DNA of 40,241 nucleotides from Anaerophaga thermohalophila str. Valhall. GTDB lineage: Bacteria > Bacteroidota > Bacteroidia > Bacteroidales > Marinilabiliaceae. Shown in pieces: positions 16,085 through 25,069 of this stretch; the stretch's first letter is position 1; every line of letters begins with the position of its first letter. The stretch spans positions 1-40,241 of the forward strand of contig NZ_AHZV01000220.1 in NCBI RefSeq assembly GCF_000250735.1, given 5' to 3'. Under the pieces are notes generated by a model. That model saw only the letters and a program-made list of their open reading frames with translations, made no database searches and was not told the origin of the DNA. The position numbers and the translations under genes are program-made.

Positions 16085-16324
16085 GATAAGTTAATCTTGT
16101 ATCATGTCATGAATAATAATACTTCGTTAATTTTTTTCAACACCCTGCAAACCAATCACTTGTGTTTAAGGCTGTTTGTTTGTTAAAATGCAGTTGCGTA
16201 AATATGGGGAGCTTATGAATTATGGAGACCCATATCCACGCTCCATAACCTTAGCTCTTAGCACCATCTTCCATGCTCTTAGCCCCATGCTCCTTGCCCT
16301 TTGCTTGTAGTAATTTCTTCTCAT
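16085..16324. other. non-coding gap with low-complexity CATGCTC-type repeats
   Basis: No gene is seen. From about 16235 to 16310 the + strand carries degenerate repeats around CCATGCTC and TTAGC, with variants GCTCCATAACC, CTTCCATGCTCTTAGC and CCCCATGCTCC. A similar run, ATGCTCCATGCCCCATGCTC, occurs at 24208-24227, so this is an interspersed low-complexity family in this genome. Confidence 0.5.
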
Positions 16325-17938
16325 CTATTCAATAATCAAATCTTTGTTTTTTGGATATCTTACCGAATAAACCAGTCGAAGTTCTTTGGTTTCACCGGGA
16401 GCAAGTTCCAATTCCCAACTGAGAATACCCGTGACGGGATTGACTTTTGCTTCGCTGCTTTCTTCCAGCTCTACCTTAATCTCGCTGTCAGCGGACACGG
16501 GATACTGGTCTTCCACTAAAACATTGGCAGTGGAATTTTTTGTATTCCTGATGGTTATTTTCCAGGCTTTTGTCTCTTTGCGGTTGTTGCCGAAAAATGA
16601 TTTTGAAGAGAAGTCCTTCAACTGTTCCCGCTTCACAACAATTGCCGGGTCACGTCCAATGGATATATTCAACGTATCTTCTGAAGTGTAGGGATTAAGC
16701 TGTGTTTTGCCCTGGTAGGTCTGATTGAAATATATGTTGGCCTGACCAGGCAGAAGATTAAGATCGCTCCAGTCGGTGATCTGAGTCAGCAGATACACAT
16801 GGGGCGACAATTTGGGAACGGTAGCATACTGATAACCTGCTTCAACCTGGTGGTCACTGACAGCAACATCGTATCCCTGGTTATCTGCCGGAATGGTGTA
16901 AGGAATCTGAATCTGGAAAGCAGTGTTAGTTTGTTGCTGCGTTGTGGTGACATTTTCGGGGCCAAGAGAAGTAATACCTCGTATTCGCAATGGCTTTTCC
17001 TGTTTTTGCTTATCAGCCACAACAACCTCATTTAATTCCATCCGGGCCTCCGGTGTTCCATAAGATTTAAGAGGACGGGGTGGTTGAAAATCCAGAAACC
17101 ATGGTTGTAGTTCGGGCTTATAGTTACTGACTGACGGATTTCCGGTTGACAACGTCAGATTAACATCTTTCCATTCTTCATCGGTATTTTGGAAAACTTT
17201 AGCTTTATAGACCAATGTGACCGGATCATCTGTGTCGTCCACTCTTATCTCGTAGAATGGTTGCCAGCGTGCCTGACGAACGGTATAGGTCAACTGAACG
17301 GGCGCATTAACCGGTCTGTTGGCTGTAACGGATACCTTTACGGTGCTGGTTGGACGGTCTTTTCGTGCATTGAGTTCATTAAGCTGTCGGTTGAGTTTGT
17401 CCAGTCGGTCTTTCATTTTTTTTGTAGTCTGCCGGTTGGAAAAAAGGGACTCATTTATTTCGGAAAGTCTTTCTCTGAAGAAGTCGGTTGCCCGGATGAG
17501 CTGTTCCACATTGACGCCGGTTTCATCGCCACCAATGGATTGGTTGCTGAGCAGCATCTCCCGCTCTTTAATGAATACATCCTGTGCATTTTGCACAAGT
17601 TCGATGCTGTCCTGAAGTGCATCGCGCTGTTTTATGAGATGTTCAATGCGTGTATCGGTTTTTGCCTGTTCAAGGTAATCGATGCTGTGGTTGACCGAAA
17701 GAATGGTAATGTTATTACCGGCAGCGACTTGCAGACTGTTGGGATTCAGTTGCGAAGTTATGCCTTTGAAGTATAATTCACTGTTGCCCGAAGGAATATT
17801 TACTGTTGCCCGGCGAGTTACCTGAGCACCGTTGAGGTAAACGACAACATCCGATATTTCGGAATCTATTTCTTTTACGGTTTGGGCATTGGCCAGTGTA
17901 ACCATTAGAATGCTGAAAAGAAGGGATAATGTTCTCAT
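16325..17938 (-). CDS. MuiA-family (DUF4140/DUF4139) exported protein
   Basis: A 537-residue protein with a signal peptide (MRTLSLLFSILMVTLANAQ). The amino-terminal DUF4140 region begins VKEIDSEISDVVVYLNGAQV, followed by a coiled-coil stretch (about 95-190). The carboxy-terminal DUF4139 beta-rich domain contains YTVRQARWQPFYEIRVDD and ends in LELAPGETKELRLVYSVRYP. Relatives are annotated as mucoidy inhibitor A; the biochemical role is not established. Between the two domains is a segment, LNEVVVADKQKQEKPLRIRG, that resembles the plug-like inserts common in this phylum. It probably lies in the periplasm or at the surface. Monocistronic; no TAnnTTTG box is clear upstream. Confidence 0.8.
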   Translation of the reverse strand: MRTLSLLFSILMVTLANAQTVKEIDSEISDVVVYLNGAQVTRRATVNIPSGNSELYFKGITSQLNPNSLQVAAGNNITILSVNHSIDYLEQAKTDTRIEHLIKQRDALQDSIELVQNAQDVFIKEREMLLSNQSIGGDETGVNVEQLIRATDFFRERLSEINESLFSNRQTTKKMKDRLDKLNRQLNELNARKDRPTSTVKVSVTANRPVNAPVQLTYTVRQARWQPFYEIRVDDTDDPVTLVYKAKVFQNTDEEWKDVNLTLSTGNPSVSNYKPELQPWFLDFQPPRPLKSYGTPEARMELNEVVVADKQKQEKPLRIRGITSLGPENVTTTQQQTNTAFQIQIPYTIPADNQGYDVAVSDHQVEAGYQYATVPKLSPHVYLLTQITDWSDLNLLPGQANIYFNQTYQGKTQLNPYTSEDTLNISIGRDPAIVVKREQLKDFSSKSFFGNNRKETKAWKITIRNTKNSTANVLVEDQYPVSADSEIKVELEESSEAKVNPVTGILSWELELAPGETKELRLVYSVRYPKNKDLIIE

Positions 17939-18157
17939 TTTAGTCTTTTTGGGATTTATTGTTTTGTGATTTCAGTTAGATGCCTTCCGGCAGGTAAAAT
18001 AATTTATATAATTTTGATATGCTACATTTTAGTAAACGAAACGCTTTAATTCCAAGCAATTGATTTTCAGCTCACTGTAAGAGTTTGACTGAGTTATGGT
18101 TTAAAGCAAAACAAGAATAGTGCCGTTTCTGACTGTTTTTGTGAATTATCTTATGAC

Positions 18158-18856
18158 TTACTTTTTTCCGGTCCACCAAATAGCTCCTTCCAGGTGTTTT
18201 AGAAATAGTGGATTGTGATACAATTCAGGTTCATGTCCCAGGGCTGTTTGAAAAACTCTTCCTTTTCCTACTTCCCTGTACCAGACCAGAGGGTGGTCGC
18301 CCATACGTTGTTGTGCTCCTTCGAACCATCGGTTGTCATCCACATCGTATGAGTTTTCATCAATGGAGATCAGGACATGAACATCGGCTCCTGGATTTCG
18401 GTCAAAACTGTACCATTCGTCAGTGATGATCCAGACAGAGTCCGGGAAATGTTCAGTGGCCGGATGCGACCTGTCTTCAATAATAAGTTTTCCTTTCTGC
18501 GAAGGCGGATGCCCGACAAACGAAGCGCCAATGGCTTCTACATACCATGGCCATTCATATTCTGTGTCTGTTCCGGTGTGTAGTGTCAGAAGTCCGCCGC
18601 CGTTTTCCACGAAATCTTTCAAGGCTTGCTGTTGACTCTCATTTAGGATGTTTTTTGTTGTATGTACAAACAAAACGAGGTCAAATTCCGGTAAATCATT
18701 TGAATTGAATACATCTGCTTCTTCGGTAGCTGTAACTTTCCAGTTGTTTCGTTCCGCCAGCCGGCCTATTGCTGTCAGACTTTGTGGAATGGCACCGTGC
18801 CGGTATCCTGCGGTTTTTGAAAAAGCAAGGATATTGAGTTCGGTTGGTTGTTTCAT
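18158..18856 (-). CDS. ThuA-like glutamine-amidotransferase-fold protein
   Basis: A 232-residue ThuA domain. Motifs include LAFSKTAGYRHGAIPQSL near the amino terminus, FVENGGGLLTLHTGTDTEYE in the middle, and GKGRVFQTALGHEPELYHNP near the end. ThuA-like proteins are linked to uptake or turnover of disaccharides and often act in the periplasm, but this one has no clear signal peptide. The substrate cannot be told from sequence. It precedes the histidine kinase remnant on the same strand with an opposite-facing 219-base gap to the MuiA gene; no operon partner is evident. Confidence 0.8.
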   Translation of the reverse strand: MKQPTELNILAFSKTAGYRHGAIPQSLTAIGRLAERNNWKVTATEEADVFNSNDLPEFDLVLFVHTTKNILNESQQQALKDFVENGGGLLTLHTGTDTEYEWPWYVEAIGASFVGHPPSQKGKLIIEDRSHPATEHFPDSVWIITDEWYSFDRNPGADVHVLISIDENSYDVDDNRWFEGAQQRMGDHPLVWYREVGKGRVFQTALGHEPELYHNPLFLKHLEGAIWWTGKK

Positions 18857-18912
18857 GGTCGCTGTCTGTTACGGATGTTTGGCTGCAAAGTTTCCAAAAA
18901 GGTAAAGTATAG

Positions 18913-20261
18913 TTATCCGATCTCAATACAAAATACGGTTTCTTCTCCGGGATGTGACTTAACAGTGAGTCTTCCGCGGTGGAGGCGGACGATTTGGCGG
19001 GACAAACTCAGACCGATACCGCTGCCTTTTTCCCTGGTGGTAAAAAAAGGAATAAATATCTCCTCCATTATTTCAGGTGGAATACCGGGACCATTGTCTT
19101 TGATACAAATCTGTACACGGTTTTGTTGACTTTTTGCGATTGAAACTGTAATTTTCCCGTCTTTTCGGCCTTCGAGTGCTTCAGATGCATTTTTTAGCAG
19201 ATTAATGATCACCTGAGCAAGAAGGTTTTCATCTGCCTGTATCCGTAAATCAGCATCCTGTATTTGCAATGATATTTGAATGTCAGGCCAAAGCGATTTA
19301 TTGAGCATTACCGTATCTTCGATAAGATTTTTAATATCAACGGTTTTCAGTTCCGGTGCCGGAAGCCGGGTTAGCTTTCGGTACGACTCCACGAAATTTA
19401 TCAGTCCTTTTCCTTGTTGTTCTATGACGTCCAAACCTTTTACCGTATTTTTTATAATTTCCTTATTGATATGATCCGGATTTATAATTTCCTTGTTTTT
19501 TACATAATAGCTTTTAAGTTTTTCCGAAAGAGAGGTTATTGGAGCTATTGAGTTCATTATTTCATGGGTCAAAATCCTGATCAGTTTCATCCAGGAATCC
19601 AGTTCTTTTTCGTTAAGCTGTTCGTTGATATCCTGTATCGAGACAAGCATCAACGACTGGTTTCCTTTTTTGAAAGAGGTTGATTTCATCAGGAGATTGA
19701 CTGCTTTTTGCTGATCAATATTCAGGGTTAACATTTTTTGGTCGCGGGGCTGCATGGAGCTGATCACGTTGGCCAATTGGGGATGTATCTTCTCGAGCTG
19801 TCGCAGGTGTGTTATCTGTCGTAATTTTAATGTTTGTTTCAGTGCATTATTGGCATTGTGTACAAAGCCATTTTTGTCAAAGGTGAGGATGCCGGTTTCC
19901 ACGTGTTCTATAATTGCCTGGAGAAATTGTTCGCGCTGCCGGGTTTCTGTTTTTAATTTTCGCAGCTGAGCATTTATTTTTTCAAGATGGCAGCTGAGCT
20001 GATTAAGAATCTTATCGTTTTTCTTTTTGGAAAGGAAAGTGCCGAGTCTTCGTTTTTGACCGCTTCGAAGAAGTAGTTTATTCGTTCCAATGCCTTTTGC
20101 TGATACAAGACCAGGTGGATGATCAGAGTTGCGGTAATCATTCCTCCTGAAATTCCTGCAAGGTTGTTTTCGAGATGAAAAAAAGCCCAGCCGGTAGCCA
20201 AAGCTGTTCCTGCTATTAGTGTGAGGATAATTATAGTATATGTCTGAAAAGGAAGTCTCAT
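18913..20261 (-). pseudogene. membrane sensor histidine kinase, frameshifted
   Basis: Two frames together give one ~449-residue NtrY/AtoS-like kinase. The first frame (20261 down to about 20020) holds two membrane segments, then ends ...KRKTIRFLISSAAILKK. The next frame continues with a helical linker (KKKNDKILNQLSCHLEKI), a PAS-like domain, the H box ILTHEIMNSIAPITSL, the N box VIINLLKNASEAL, and G boxes DNGPGIPPE and GSGIGLSLSRQIV. One extra A in either A5 run of the coding strand (20018-20022 or 20024-20028) would restore the full frame. It neighbours the NtrC-type regulator and should be its cognate kinase. The break may be a real mutation, a switch, or a sequence error. Confidence 0.85.
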
Positions 20262-20321
20262 CCGTATAAAATTTATTTTAAAGGTCGGATAGCCTGCCCC
20301 TATTCACCGGGACTCGTTTCA

Positions 20322-21695
20322 TCAGATGTTAAACTTTTTCATCTTGTTGTAAAGAGTCTGACGGGTGATACCCAGCTCCTCTGCTGCAGCCGTAATGTTT
20401 CCCGGATATTTGTCCAGGGCCGAAATGATAAGCTGCTTTTCCATTTTTTCAAGATTCAGGGTGTTGGAGTTGGTAATTCCGGCAGTGCTTCCGGTTACGG
20501 GTTTCAGAAAAAAATCGTCGGGTTTCAGGACATTACTTTCGCCTAAAATTACGGCTTTTTCGATGGCGTGTTCCAGTTCACGGATGTTTCCCGGCCAGTT
20601 GTATTTCAAAAGCTTTTCCTGTGCCTGATGGTTTATTTTTAGTTGGGGTTTTCCATATTTCGATGTGTACTTTTTCAGGAAGAAGTCTGCCAGAACCAGA
20701 ACATCTTCACCACGTTCGCGCAATGGCGGAACCTCGATGTGTATGGTGTTGATGCGATAGAGCAGGTCTTCCCTGAAAAGGCCCTCTTTAACCAATGCCG
20801 GCAGATTGCGGTTGGTAGCACATATCAGCCTGATGTCAACAGGAATGGCCTGATTAGAGCCGACACGTATTACTTCCCTGTTTTGCAAAACTGCCAGCAA
20901 TTTAGCCTGCAGGTGAAGGGGAAGATTCCCGATTTCATCAAGGAAAAGGGTTCCGTGATTGGCTATCTCAAATTTTCCTGCCCTGTTTTCTTTGGCATCG
21001 GTGAAGGCGCCTTTTACATGTCCGAACAGTTCGCTCTCGAAGAGGGTTTCGCTGATGGCTCCCATATCAACCCCCACGAGCATTTCGTTGTGACGGTTGG
21101 AGAGCCGGTGTATCTCCTGTGCAATCAGTTCCTTGCCTGTCCCGTTTTCGCCGGTTATTAAAATATTGGTATCGGTTTTTGCTACCTTTCGAACCAGGTT
21201 CAGTACGTGCATAAGTTGAGGAGAAGTGCCTGTTATGTGTTTTCGATTTTCGTTGAGACTACTTTTCAGATCTTTTTCTTTTTGTTTCAGTGTGCTTACT
21301 TCTTCGCGTGATTGGCTGAGTTGTACGGCTGTTTTTACTGTAGCCATTAGTTTGGAATTATCCCATGGTTTAAGGACAAAATCGGTAGCGCCTGTTTTAA
21401 GAGCTTTAACGGCCAGTTCCACATCACCATAAGCAGTAATCATCACCACCGAAATGTCGGGGTATTTGGTTTTTATTTCTTTAAGCCAGAAAATACCTTC
21501 ATTCCCTGTATTTGCTCCTGTTTTAAAATTCATATCCAACAGCACCAGGTCATAATGAGCCTTTTCCAGCTCCGAAGGTATCCGGTTTGGGTTCGAAATA
21601 CATTCGACTTTTTCGAATTCTGTCGAAAGCAGAAATTCCAGTGCTGTTAATACGCTTTTGTTGTCATCAACGATAAGTATATTCCCTTTTGACAT
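20322..21695 (-). CDS. NtrC-family sigma-54-dependent response regulator
   Basis: A 457-residue regulator. The receiver domain (1-120) has D10/D11 and phosphoacceptor D54 (LVLLDMNF). The AAA+ domain (about 150-375) has Walker A GENGTGKE and the sigma-54 contact loop GAFTDA in place of the usual GAFTGA. A Fis-type helix-turn-helix ends the protein (TAAAEELGITRQTLYNKMKK). ATG 21695 is chosen because it starts the receiver fold directly; the longer frame to 21746 adds 17 unrelated residues. It should activate sigma-54 promoters, plausibly that of the divergent HlyD/ABC operon, though I find no convincing -24/-12 site there. The kinase gene follows after 60 bases. Confidence 0.92.
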   Translation of the reverse strand: MSKGNILIVDDNKSVLTALEFLLSTEFEKVECISNPNRIPSELEKAHYDLVLLDMNFKTGANTGNEGIFWLKEIKTKYPDISVVMITAYGDVELAVKALKTGATDFVLKPWDNSKLMATVKTAVQLSQSREEVSTLKQKEKDLKSSLNENRKHITGTSPQLMHVLNLVRKVAKTDTNILITGENGTGKELIAQEIHRLSNRHNEMLVGVDMGAISETLFESELFGHVKGAFTDAKENRAGKFEIANHGTLFLDEIGNLPLHLQAKLLAVLQNREVIRVGSNQAIPVDIRLICATNRNLPALVKEGLFREDLLYRINTIHIEVPPLRERGEDVLVLADFFLKKYTSKYGKPQLKINHQAQEKLLKYNWPGNIRELEHAIEKAVILGESNVLKPDDFFLKPVTGSTAGITNSNTLNLEKMEKQLIISALDKYPGNITAAAEELGITRQTLYNKMKKFNI

Positions 21696-21918
21696 TTTTA
21701 TTTTCAAATGTAGAGGGTTGAGTTGTCGATTGCAACAAAGTGTCAAAATATTTTACAGGTGTACGTGTGAAATTTTTACAACCGCGAAAAGGCTATGGTT
21801 TCTAAATTGCTGAATTGTAGCGATTTGTTTGTTTTGGTGTGATTGTGGATTATTAAAAGGCTGAAATGGTGAAAAGGTGCAAAGGCAGAATGGTTGAAGG
21901 GGGAAGGGCAGGGTACTT
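21696..21918. other. non-coding gap upstream of the response regulator
   Basis: No gene is seen. From about 21855 to 21915 the + strand is purine-rich low-complexity sequence with an irregular 8-base rhythm (AAATGGTG, AAAAGGTG, CAAAGGCAG), related to the 8-bp array at 34936-35023. The promoter for the - strand regulator must lie in 21696-21850, but no clear box is visible. Confidence 0.45.
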
Positions 21919-22082
21919 AGTGCGTGTCTATAAACACGCAAAGATTTTTACAATTTGTGTGTCTGTTCAGAAAGTGCCGGTTGCAAGGCTTGCGAAGCCG
22001 CCAAAACCGGAGTTTACTAATCGTAAATGAGGATTTTGGCGGCGAGCGTAACACAGCAAATGGTACTTTATGGACAGACACT
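21919..22082. mobile_element. complete MITE-like element with terminal inverted repeats, copy C
   Basis: AGTGCGTGTCTATAAA (21919-21934) and TTTATGGACAGACACT (22067-22082) are imperfect terminal inverted repeats (13-14 of 16 bases). Directly outside, TACTT (21914-21918) is repeated as TACTT (22082-22086), a likely 4-5 base target duplication. Inside are the hairpin arms CCGCCAAAA and TTTTGGCGG. The right 100 bases are about 95% identical to copy A at the window start. Its 164 bases encode no transposase, so any movement would need a source in trans. Confidence 0.7.
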
Positions 22083-22102
22083 ACTTAGAATCCCGGAAAT
22101 TT

Positions 22103-22235
22103 TGCATAAGGCCCCGGAGGTCATGCATAAGCGTCTCGAACTTCTGCATAAGCGTCTGGGACCTTTGCATAAAGCATTCGAGGTCATGCATAAAGCACCG
22201 GCTACCTTGCATAAACAGTCAAAAACTTAGCATAA
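22103..22235 (+). repeat. 21-bp TGCATAA tandem array
   Basis: Six 21-base units begin at 22103, 22124, 22145, 22166, 22187 and 22208, with a degenerate seventh core (AGCATAA) at 22229. TGCATAA is invariant in the six; the other 14 bases vary strongly. In one frame it reads as heptads of the type (L/M)HKxxxx, but there is no plausible gene around it. It may be a cluster of protein-binding sites upstream of the efflux operon, or a decaying minisatellite. Confidence 0.85.
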
Positions 22236-22258
22236 AGGTTTCCATCAATAACTGGAAA

Positions 22259-22272
22259 ACTTTCGCGAAAGT
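22259..22272. promoter_or_regulatory. 14-bp perfect palindrome upstream of the HlyD gene
   Basis: ACTTTCGCGAAAGT is self-complementary over its full length and lies 38 bases before ATG 22311. The position fits an operator over the promoter of the efflux operon. No matching factor can be named. Confidence 0.45.
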
Positions 22273-22310
22273 CTGATTAAATCTGAAAATCTAAAAATAT
22301 TTAGCACATT

Positions 22311-23567
22311 ATGTCAATGGATCGAGTTATAGAGAAGAAAAAGGGAATCAGGAAACGTCACGTTTACATGGGGACAGGTGGTATCGCATTCCTGTTTCTT
22401 TTGTACCAGATCATCTGGGCCGATCACAGTTCGGTGATGCGGGTAGATAAGGAAAAGGTGACCATCAGTACTGTGGAACAAGGTCTTTTTAACGATTACA
22501 TCACCATTATTGGCCAGGTAGAGCCCATTTCTACAATTTACCTGGATGCCATTGAAGGCGGAAGAGTTGAAGAAAAAGTTATTGAGGAGGGCGCAATGGT
22601 AAAGGAAGGCGATGTTATTCTCAGGCTCGAGAACCGGCAGCTTTATCAAACTATTCTGAACAGTGAGGCTGCACTTGCCGAAAAGGAGAATTACTTACGG
22701 AATACCCGTATCAGTTTTGAAGCGGAGATGATACAATCGCGGCGTAACCTGCTTGATAATAAATTCAGCCTGCAGAGGAAAAAACGAAATTATGAGCAGT
22801 CCAGGATGCTGTACGAGGAGAAATTAATTGCCAGAGAGGAGTATTTGCAGGCAAAAGAAGACTATGAATACGAGAGAGATTTGCTGGAAATTAATCGTTT
22901 AAAGGCAAAGAACGATTCTATAATGCTGATGACCAATATGAGAACGCTGGACAACGACTTGCAAAAAATGCGACAGATGTTAGGGCTTGTTCGTGAGCGA
23001 TTGGAGCATCTGAAGGTGAAAGCCCCGGTTGATGGTCAACTGGGAATGCTCGATGCAGAAATTGGTCAATCCATATCCCAGGGACAGCGAATCGGGATGA
23101 TTCACGTACTGTCCGATTACAAAGTAAAAGCTCGTGTAGATGAACATTACATCGACAGGGTGAGAAACGGCCTTCCATGTTCTTTCGAACGGAATGGCAC
23201 TGAATACAGGTTGAAGGTAAAGAAGATATATCCTGAGGTGCGTGACGGTCAGTTTGAGATTGATATGATCTTCGAGGACGCTAAGCCTGAGAAAATTCGT
23301 ACCGGTCAGACCTATCACATCAAGCTTCAATTGGGACAGCCGGCCAATGCTGTGCTGATACCGCGCGGCGGCTTTTTCCAGAGCACCGGGGGCCAGTGGG
23401 TATTTGTACTCAACGAATCGGGGACCGAAGCTTATAAAAGACCCGTGAAAATTGGCAAACAAAATCCCCGGTACTATGAAGTTATTGAAGGACTCGAACC
23501 GGGCGAAAAGATCATCACTTCGGGCTACGAGATGTTTGGGGATAATGAGAGATTGGAGTTGAGGTAG
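22311..23567 (+). CDS. HlyD-family efflux periplasmic adaptor
   Basis: A 418-residue protein. One amino-terminal membrane anchor (about 22-38) is followed by a biotinyl-lipoyl-like half (VEEKVIEEGAMVKEGDVILR), a long alpha-hairpin coiled coil (about 110-240), the second lipoyl half (LKVKAPVDGQLGMLDAEIGQ), then beta-barrel and membrane-proximal domains (GEKIITSGYEMFGD). It bridges an inner-membrane ABC transporter to an outer-membrane channel; no TolC-like gene is in the window. It is the first gene of the ABC operon and divergent from the NtrC regulator, which suggests that the two-component system controls it. It shows no defect, unlike its ATPase partner. Confidence 0.9.
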   Translation: MSMDRVIEKKKGIRKRHVYMGTGGIAFLFLLYQIIWADHSSVMRVDKEKVTISTVEQGLFNDYITIIGQVEPISTIYLDAIEGGRVEEKVIEEGAMVKEGDVILRLENRQLYQTILNSEAALAEKENYLRNTRISFEAEMIQSRRNLLDNKFSLQRKKRNYEQSRMLYEEKLIAREEYLQAKEDYEYERDLLEINRLKAKNDSIMLMTNMRTLDNDLQKMRQMLGLVRERLEHLKVKAPVDGQLGMLDAEIGQSISQGQRIGMIHVLSDYKVKARVDEHYIDRVRNGLPCSFERNGTEYRLKVKKIYPEVRDGQFEIDMIFEDAKPEKIRTGQTYHIKLQLGQPANAVLIPRGGFFQSTGGQWVFVLNESGTEAYKRPVKIGKQNPRYYEVIEGLEPGEKIITSGYEMFGDNERLELR

Positions 23568-23586
23568 GTTGGAGGGGCAGAGAGCA

Positions 23587-23614
23587 GAGCGCAGAGGGCG
23601 GAGCGCAGAGGGCA
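23587..23614 (+). repeat. two-copy 14-bp purine-rich tandem repeat
   Basis: GAGCGCAGAGGGCG (23587-23600) is followed at once by GAGCGCAGAGGGCA. It sits just after the HlyD stop codon and is one of several purine-rich low-complexity runs that follow genes in this operon. Confidence 0.75.
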
Positions 23615-23690
23615 ACGAACTATGAAGTTTACAATTATTAGAGTAATAATTCATTAACTTGTATATAGTACTAACCTAACATCTATTATT

Positions 23691-24068
23691 ATGGCACATT
23701 TCAGGTTTATGGATTTAGAAATTTGGAAGGATTCCATAGCATTGAATCGGAAATCTTATGATTTGGCAGATCAAATTAGCAACGCTAAAAGCTATCGTTT
23801 TGCTGAACAATTAAGAGCAGCATCTTTGAGCATATCCAATAACATTGCAGAGGGGGCCGGATCGTTTTCAGACAAAGACTTTGCAAATTTTCTTAATATA
23901 GCCAGACGGTCTGTATTTGAAACAGCGAATCTTGTATTTATTGCATATCAATAGAAATATGTCGATGAGGATTGTTTAAATAAATTTTTGGATGAATTGG
24001 ATTTATTGAGTAGGAAAATTTCCCGGTTTAGAATGAGAATATTAAAAACTAATGATAATAATCTTTAG
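23691..24068 (+). pseudogene. four-helix-bundle protein (23S rRNA IVP family) with in-frame TAG
   Basis: The first 87 codons match the small four-helix-bundle family first described from 23S rRNA intervening sequences (FMDLEIWKDSIALNRKSYDL; FAEQLRAASLSISNNIAEGA). TAG at 23952-23954 ends the frame, but the same frame continues with the expected last helix (LNKFLDELDLLSRKISRFRM) up to TAG 24066-24068, giving the normal length near 125. The gene is therefore interrupted by one nonsense codon; an 87-residue product could still be made. It sits inside the efflux operon between adaptor and ATPase and is not known to take part in transport. It may be an inserted passenger gene. Confidence 0.8.
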
Positions 24069-24242
24069 CGAGAAGAATAAGAACTTTATGAAAAAAGTGA
24101 TCAAAGATATTTCAATCCTTCAGGGTAGCTGCTAATAGTTTTTCTAAATAAATTAATAACAAAGAGCATTAATACAAGGCAGGGTGAGTGAATGTGAGAT
24201 TCTCTATGCTCCATGCCCCATGCTCCAAGCAATATTTGAGTT

Positions 24243-24940
24243 ATGCTAAAAACAAAAGACCTATCAAAAGTATTTCGCACTGAGGAGATTGAAACCAGTG
24301 CGCTGGACAATGTGAATCTGCATGTTCAGAAAGGCGAATTTGTGGCCATAATGGGCCCGTCGGGATGTGGCAAATCTACTTTGCTCAACATTCTTGGACT
24401 GTTGGACAATCCTACCGGGGGTGAATATTATTTCGACGGAATGGAAGTTGGCGGTTTAAAAGAGCGACAGCGTACCCGGTTGAGAAAAGGAAACATTGGC
24501 TTTGTCTTTCAGAGTTTTAACCTGATTGATGAACTCAATGTTTATGAAAATGTGGAGTTACCGCTGATTTACCTGAAGCAGAAAGCAAAAGAGCGTAAAG
24601 AACAGGTGGAGGAGGTGCTCGAGCGCATGAAAATAGGACACCGGAAGAAGCATTTTCCGCAGCAGCTTTCGGGGGGCAGCAGCAGCGTGTTGCCATTGCC
24701 CGGGCAGTTGTTGCCAATCCCAAGCTGATACTGGCTGATGAGCCGACCGGTAACCTCGATTCCAAAAACGGACTGGAAGTAATGAATCTGCTCACCGAAC
24801 TTAACCGGGAGGGTACAACCATTGTGATGGTAACACACTCGCTGCACGATTCCGAATTTGCACACCGGGTGGTCAACCTCTTCGACGGCCAGATCATTAC
24901 AGAGGAGATGAAAAAGGAATTGGGGGAGATGATACTTTAA
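24243..24940 (+). pseudogene. MacB/LolD-like ABC transporter ATPase, frameshifted in the signature motif
   Basis: A normal ATPase start (MLKTKDLSKVFRTEEIETSA), Walker A GPSGCGKST (about 38-46) and Q loop FVFQSFNLID are in one frame up to FPQQLSGG. The frame then runs into [10 protein letters not shown] and stops at 24728. In the next frame the protein continues as [29 protein letters not shown] (Walker B, D loop) and the H loop VMVTHSLHD, ending at 24940. One extra G in the G6 run at 24671-24676 restores a standard ~232-residue ATPase. The break lies exactly at the signature LSGGQ. As read, no ATP hydrolysis is expected and the four permeases would have no ATPase in this operon. Confidence 0.88.
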
Positions 24941-25069
24941 GACGGTTGAAAGATGGAAGGGTGGGATGGCAGGATGGTTAAATGGTTAAAATGGTGTAAA
25001 GCGTGTTCATTAATTCAAGCAACCATACGCGCTTAACCCGTCTTAGAAAATAAATTAGAATTTAAACTG

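Noticed and set aside
17189-17776. + strand ORF inside the MuiA-family gene
   Set aside because: Cys-rich, irregular translation opposite a conserved gene; a frame shadow.
20018-20030. Programmed -1 frameshift in the histidine kinase
   Set aside because: The A-rich run allows single-codon slippage, but it is not a proper heptanucleotide slippery site in the required frame and no downstream structure was seen; a one-base indel is simpler.
22027-22230. Small protein with HK heptads across the TGCATAA array
   Set aside because: The frame starts inside the MITE-like element and is only a translation of the tandem repeat; no promoter or homologous fold is evident.
22103-22235. CRISPR array
   Set aside because: The conserved part is only 7 bases and the variable parts 14 bases, far shorter than CRISPR repeats and spacers, and no cas gene is near.
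22252-22266. Sigma-54 (-24/-12) site before the HlyD gene
   Set aside because: TGG and GC are nine rather than ten bases apart and TCGC replaces TTGC; the match is too weak, although an NtrC-type regulator is next door.
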